A stretch of 64,000 nucleotides of DNA, taken from contig NZ_JARZAI010000017.1 of NCBI RefSeq assembly GCF_029893355.1, forward strand, positions 1 to 64,000. The letters are read 5' to 3'. A model generated the notes under the pieces. It was given only the letters and a program-made list of their open reading frames with translations, was not told the DNA's origin and did not search any database. This document shows positions 60,740 through 64,000 of the stretch, one piece after another. The position numbers and the translations under genes are program-made. Source of the stretch: Kitasatospora sp. MAA4 (lineage in GTDB: Bacteria > Actinomycetota > Actinomycetes > Streptomycetales > Streptomycetaceae). The first letter of the stretch is position 1; each line of letters opens with the position of its first letter.

Positions 60740-61567
60740 GTGGGCACTCTTCCTGTGGAGAGCGCAGCAAGCGGCCGGCATTGTGCCGGCGAAGACGAAA
60801 ACGGAGGTGCGACGCCGTCTGGCGTACCGGATGCCGAGATGCCGACGTTGCCGCCCGACCGGATCCCGGCACATGTCGCCCTGGTGATGGATGGCAACGG
60901 CAGATGGGCCGAACAACGCGGGCTCGCCCGCTCCGAAGGCCACCGCACAGCCCTGGCCAGGATGTTCGAGATCGTGGACGGCGCACTGGCGATCGGTGTG
61001 ACGAACCTGTCGGTGTTCGCCTTCTCCAGCGAGAACTGGCAGCGTTCCACTGACGAGGTCACAGGGCTGCTCCAGTGCTGCAAAGACGGCGCCCAAGAAC
61101 GGATCGGCGAGATCCTCACCCGCGGGATCCGGTTCCGATGGTGCGGCCTGCCTGAGGGGATGCCCGACGACCTGGTCGAATCCCTGCACATGCTGGAAGC
61201 GGTCACCGCCTCGGGCACCGCGATCACCTGCAACCTGTGCTTCAACTACGGAGGACGCGCGGACATCGTCCAGGCAGCCCGAACTGCCATGCACCAGGCG
61301 CAAACCGGCCAGCTGCACGCAGAGGATCTGGACGAGACCACACTGGGCCGCTTCATGCTCACCGCGGGCCTCCCGGACGTCGACTTGCTCATCCGCACCG
61401 GCGGCGAGCAACGACTGTCCAATTTCATGCTCTGGCAAAGTGCCTACGCCGAAATCGAATTCTCGCCCCACCTGTGGCCGGACTACACCCGTCAGCACCT
61501 CTGGGAGGCGATCGACACCTACACGCACCGCAATCGGCGGTTCGGCGGATCACCCATCGCGCAATAG
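60740..61567 (+). CDS. Isoprenyl transferase (cis-prenyltransferase, UppS-like)
   Basis: 275 aa. Z-type prenyltransferase: HVALVMDGNGRWAEQRG (catalytic Asp in the phosphate-binding region), VFAFSSENWQR, and the C-terminal LIRTGGEQRLSNFMLWQSAYAEIEFSP are all conserved. About 35 extra residues at the N-terminus precede the usual start. GTG at 60740 has GGAGG six nt upstream; ATG at 60839 would remove that extension. Streptomycetes need one or two housekeeping UppS enzymes for wall synthesis, so an additional copy beside a terpene synthase suggests a specialised product. Homologues such as cyclolavandulyl diphosphate synthase of Streptomyces show that this fold can make unusual prenyl diphosphates. 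Confidence 0.9.
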   Translation: MGTLPVESAASGRHCAGEDENGGATPSGVPDAEMPTLPPDRIPAHVALVMDGNGRWAEQRGLARSEGHRTALARMFEIVDGALAIGVTNLSVFAFSSENWQRSTDEVTGLLQCCKDGAQERIGEILTRGIRFRWCGLPEGMPDDLVESLHMLEAVTASGTAITCNLCFNYGGRADIVQAARTAMHQAQTGQLHAEDLDETTLGRFMLTAGLPDVDLLIRTGGEQRLSNFMLWQSAYAEIEFSPHLWPDYTRQHLWEAIDTYTHRNRRFGGSPIAQ

Positions 61568-61694
61568 CGGCCACCGATCACCCACACGCCTCCTCCACGC
61601 ACGCGGGCAACTGCGGCACTGGCTGGCCGCTACTTCACGGGTGACGCCCTCTCAGGCGTCTGAGCAAGCTTCGGCGTGTGGAAGGCTGGCTGAC

Positions 61695-62642
61695 ATGATC
61701 GGTGAGTGTGCGGGGTGGCTGGCGCGGCTGGCGTTCGCCGCAGTGTTCGCCTCGGCAGCTTTCGGGAAGCTGACAGGCAGGGCGCAGGCGCGGGCCGCGG
61801 TGGCCGGGTTCGGGGTGCCGCAGCCGTGGGTGCCGCCGGTGGCGTGGGCGTTGCCCAGCGTGGAGGCCGTGGTGGCCGCCGGGGTGCTGGTCTCGCAGAC
61901 GGCGTCGAGCGCGGCGGCTGGCGGGGTGCTGCTGCTGGCGGCCTTCAGCGTAGTCGTGGCGGTCCACCTGGCTCGGGGTCATCGGCCGGTGTGCGCGTGC
62001 TTCGGCACGCTGAGCGCGGAGCCGGTCGGGCCGTGGACGCTGGTGCGCAACGGCCTGCTGATCGCAGTGGGCGCGGGTGCGTGGTGGGCAGGTGCGGCGC
62101 TCCCGCGACCGCCTGCGGGCCCGAGTGTCGCGCTCGCGGTGGGGGTGGGCCTAGGCGCGGTGCAGTTGTGGCAGGGCCTGGTGCTGCGCGAGCTGCGTCG
62201 GCAACCGGCCCCGCCGCTCGCGGCGCCCGTCGGGCTTCCGGTGGGCGCGCTGGCCCCGGAGTTCGACCTTCCGGCCTCCGCCGAGACGCCCTCGACCCTG
62301 GCCGGGCTGCTCGCCACGGGCCGCGGGCAGATTCTGGTGTTCCTGCATCCCGAGTGTGCCCCGTGCCGGATGATCGCCGGGGAACTGCCGGTGTGGGCCG
62401 CCAAACCGGATGCCGCCTACCAGATCACGGTCATCGGCACAGGAACCTTGCCGGACAACCGGTTGTGGGAGGAGCAGTACGGGATCACCCGGTACCTGGT
62501 GCAGCGCGGCAACGAGGTCGCCGCACGATACCTGGTGCGTGGCACCCCCTACGCGGTACCCGTCGACGCCGACGGGCGCATAGCCGGGCCGGTGGCGGCC
62601 GGCCCGGTTCAGATCAGGGAACTGCTGGCAGCCACCCGGTGA
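61695..62642 (+). CDS. MauE-DoxX-type membrane protein fused to a thioredoxin-like domain
   Basis: 315 aa. The N-terminal half (residues 1-170) has four or five helices of the MauE/DoxX family (LARLAFAAVFASAAFGKLTG, CACFGTLS with the Cys pair typical of MauE). The C-terminal part (about 195-315) is a thioredoxin or redoxin fold with HPECAPCRMI (CxxC). In methylotrophs MauE and MauD are separate and help mature a quinone-containing enzyme; the fused form acts as a disulfide carrier across the membrane, by inference. ATG at 61695 begins the natural membrane segment. It follows the cis-prenyltransferase gene by 127 nt and shares its strand. Confidence 0.85.
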   Translation: MIGECAGWLARLAFAAVFASAAFGKLTGRAQARAAVAGFGVPQPWVPPVAWALPSVEAVVAAGVLVSQTASSAAAGGVLLLAAFSVVVAVHLARGHRPVCACFGTLSAEPVGPWTLVRNGLLIAVGAGAWWAGAALPRPPAGPSVALAVGVGLGAVQLWQGLVLRELRRQPAPPLAAPVGLPVGALAPEFDLPASAETPSTLAGLLATGRGQILVFLHPECAPCRMIAGELPVWAAKPDAAYQITVIGTGTLPDNRLWEEQYGITRYLVQRGNEVAARYLVRGTPYAVPVDADGRIAGPVAAGPVQIRELLAATR

Positions 62643-62654
62643 CCGCACCGGCCG

Positions 62655-62849
62655 TCACCGCGGATAGTCGCAGACCATGAGTGTCTGGTTCCAGGTCAAC
62701 CCTTCAGGACACGCCCTCACGTACGCGACGCCGTTGTTGCACTCGACGAAGACCGTAGGGTCGTTCGGAAACGGGTAGTACTCGTCCTGGTCCCAGGGCG
62801 CCTTGCATAGAACGTCGAGACCCGGATTTCTGCCCAGCGGGGTCGGCAT
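62655..62849 (-). CDS. Small chitin-binding-like (CBM14/peritrophin-A) protein
   Basis: 64 aa. FVECNNGVAYVRACPEGLTWNQTLMVCDYP matches the C-x-x-G...CPxGLxFN...CD pattern of the peritrophin-A chitin-binding domain (CBM14), common in animals and viruses and scattered in actinobacteria. Three to four Cys could form disulfides. No signal peptide precedes the domain, so secretion by a classical route is unlikely. ATG at 62849 with GGAG ten nt upstream. The gene is convergent with the MauE fusion, which could in principle oxidise such disulfides. Confidence 0.7.
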   Translation of the reverse strand: MPTPLGRNPGLDVLCKAPWDQDEYYPFPNDPTVFVECNNGVAYVRACPEGLTWNQTLMVCDYPR

Positions 62850-63004
62850 GGATGCTGCTCCTCACGCTTGTTACGTTGCGGGATGGGATCTCCACACAGT
62901 GTAAGAGGGCGGAACGGGCGCTGATGTCCGTTTCGCCATAGCGGAGGAAGTAGCCGCGCCGAACGGCTACGGTCGCAGCAGGTTGAACAGGCCCGGTGCC
63001 GTCT

Positions 63005-63190
63005 CGGCCAGGAACTTGGCGGTCGCCAGCGCCGAGGTCCAGATGCACTCCTCCGGCACCGCCAGGCCCATCCCGGCCAGCCGGGCGGCCAGGTCGCGCG
63101 GGGTGTAGATGGAGTTGTTGGTGAGCACCAGGAACGGCTTGCCGGACTCCTTGAGCCGGCGGAGGAACTCGTCGGCCCCGGTGTACGGCG
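63005..63190 (-). pseudogene. HAD phosphatase gene fragment (direct repeat, copy B)
   Basis: Second copy of the 186-bp part of the HAD gene at 56976-57161. In its frame it encodes GADEFLRRLKESGKPFLVLTNNS onward to TSALATAKFLA and then runs into unrelated sequence (ETAPGLFNLLRP). Both nucleophile motif and motif III/IV are missing, so it is not functional. The left edge joins at GGCCAGGAAC and the right at GCCCCGG. It lies 68 nt before the next gene. Confidence 0.85.
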
Positions 63191-63258
63191 CGCCCGCCCA
63201 CCGGACGGCCGGGCGCTGCTGCGGCCGTCCGGGCGGGCCGCTGTGGTGAAGTAGGAGC

Positions 63259-64000
63259 ATGAGCACCGCCCCCCACACCCCGTACCGCGTCGGCCTGATC
63301 GGCTACGGCCTGGCCGGCTCCGCCTTCCACGCACCGCTGATCGCCAGCACCCCCGGGCTGCGGCTGACCGCGGTGGTCACCAGCGACCCGGGGCGGCGCG
63401 AGCAACTCGCCCGCGAGCACCCCGATGCCCGCGCGCTGGACACTCCCGAGCAGCTGCTGTCCGACGCCGGCTCGTACGACCTGGTCGTCATCGCCTCCCC
63501 GAACCGCACCCACGTCCCGCTCGCCAGGGCCGCCCTGACGGCGGGTCTGGCCACGGTGGTCGACAAGCCGCTGGCGGCCACCGCCACCGAGGCGCACGCC
63601 CTGTGCGGCCTGGCCGAGTCCCGCGGCACGCTGCTCACGGTGTTCCAGAACCGGCGCTGGGACGGCGACTTCCTGACCGTCCGCCGCCTGCTGGACGAGG
63701 GCGCTCTCGGCCGGGTGCACCGCTTCGAGTCCCGCTTCGAACGCTTCCGCCCCAAGCCGAAGGCCGGCTGGCGCGAACTGGCCGACCCCGCCGAGGTCGG
63801 CGGCACGCTCTACGACCTGGGCAGCCACCTGGTCGACCAGGCGCTCACCCTGTTCGGCCCGGTGAGCAGCGTGTACGCCGAGATCGACATCCGGCGCGAC
63901 GGCGCCGCGGTGGACGACGACGCCTTCCTCGCCCTCACCCACACCGGCGGCACCCGCTCCCACCTGTGGACCAGTGCCATCACCCCGCTGGCCGGCCCGC
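63259..64000 (+). CDS. Gfo/Idh/MocA-family oxidoreductase (partial, runs off the window)
   Basis: The first 247 codons of an NAD(P)-dependent sugar or cyclitol dehydrogenase. RVGLIGYGLAGSAFHAPLI is the dinucleotide-binding Rossmann motif; VVDKPLAATATEAHAL contains the E/D-K-P catalytic Lys segment, and GGTLYDLGSHLVDQAL the conserved D-x-x-x-H. Probably the C-terminus follows outside. ATG at 63259 has AGGAG unusually close (one base apart); no better start is evident. Confidence 0.93.
   Translation, partial: MSTAPHTPYRVGLIGYGLAGSAFHAPLIASTPGLRLTAVVTSDPGRREQLAREHPDARALDTPEQLLSDAGSYDLVVIASPNRTHVPLARAALTAGLATVVDKPLAATATEAHALCGLAESRGTLLTVFQNRRWDGDFLTVRRLLDEGALGRVHRFESRFERFRPKPKAGWRELADPAEVGGTLYDLGSHLVDQALTLFGPVSSVYAEIDIRRDGAAVDDDAFLALTHTGGTRSHLWTSAITPLAGP

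Overview
The window is high-GC actinobacterial DNA. Strong G/C bias at third codon positions, GTG and TTG starts, GGAGG-type ribosome binding sites, Tat-dependent secreted proteins and long perfect hairpin terminators all point to a Streptomycetaceae chromosome (Streptomyces or Kitasatospora); the sequence alone does not settle the genus. Three near-identical tRNA-Lys(CTT) genes (6845, 40942, 42538) punctuate it.

Layout. 168-6704: an ABC ATPase with an FtsX-type permease, phosphoglucose isomerase (pgi) and a Na+/H+ antiporter. 6845-14650: accessory DNA behind the first tRNA-Lys. It starts with a decayed tyrosine-integrase fragment, then a lower-GC two-gene membrane-protein operon, a truncated Nudix fragment, and a divergent cassette. 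The minus arm carries a resolvase-fold protein, an HATPase, a 140-aa orphan, a 218-aa orphan, a kinase-like protein and a GNAT. The plus arm carries an HTH-TPR regulator, a YdcF/DUF218 protein and a WbqC-family protein. 14660-25909: tandem SnoaL protein, a compact archaeal-type AspRS, a tricorn-like protease, a probable pseudokinase, secreted phospholipase C, a methyltransferase and an aminoglycoside phosphotransferase. 26012-26604: a RelE/Phd-type toxin-antitoxin pair with a palindromic operator. 26628-32036: two transporter or membrane genes, a LysR regulator, an AMP-forming ligase and a pentapeptide-repeat protein. 32438-38563: a complete oligopeptide ABC importer, divergently arranged, with fused ATPases and a tiny coupled upstream ORF. 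38536-40759: two LuxR-type regulators around a small secreted peptide. 40942-56332: mostly ordinary chromosomal genes (DJ-1/PfpI, LysE, histidine kinase, EamA, chorismate mutase, VOC, OsmC, PAS-GGDEF-EAL, luciferase-like oxidoreductase, MFS, DedA, polysaccharide deacetylase, alpha/beta hydrolase, ung).

56449-64000 holds the most interesting structure. A HAD-IIA phosphatase gene is intact at 56449-57228. A piece of about 186 bp of it is repeated in the same orientation at 63005-63190. The roughly 5.8 kb between the copies carries a polyprenyl diphosphate synthase, a class I terpene synthase, a divergent cis-prenyltransferase, a MauE-thioredoxin fusion and a small chitin-binding-like (CBM14) protein. 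This looks like an acquired isoprenoid cassette. An inverted repeat in the divergent promoter between the terpene synthase and cis-prenyltransferase genes could co-regulate both arms. The window ends inside a Gfo/Idh/MocA oxidoreductase.

No CRISPR array, rRNA, intact transposase or prophage was seen.
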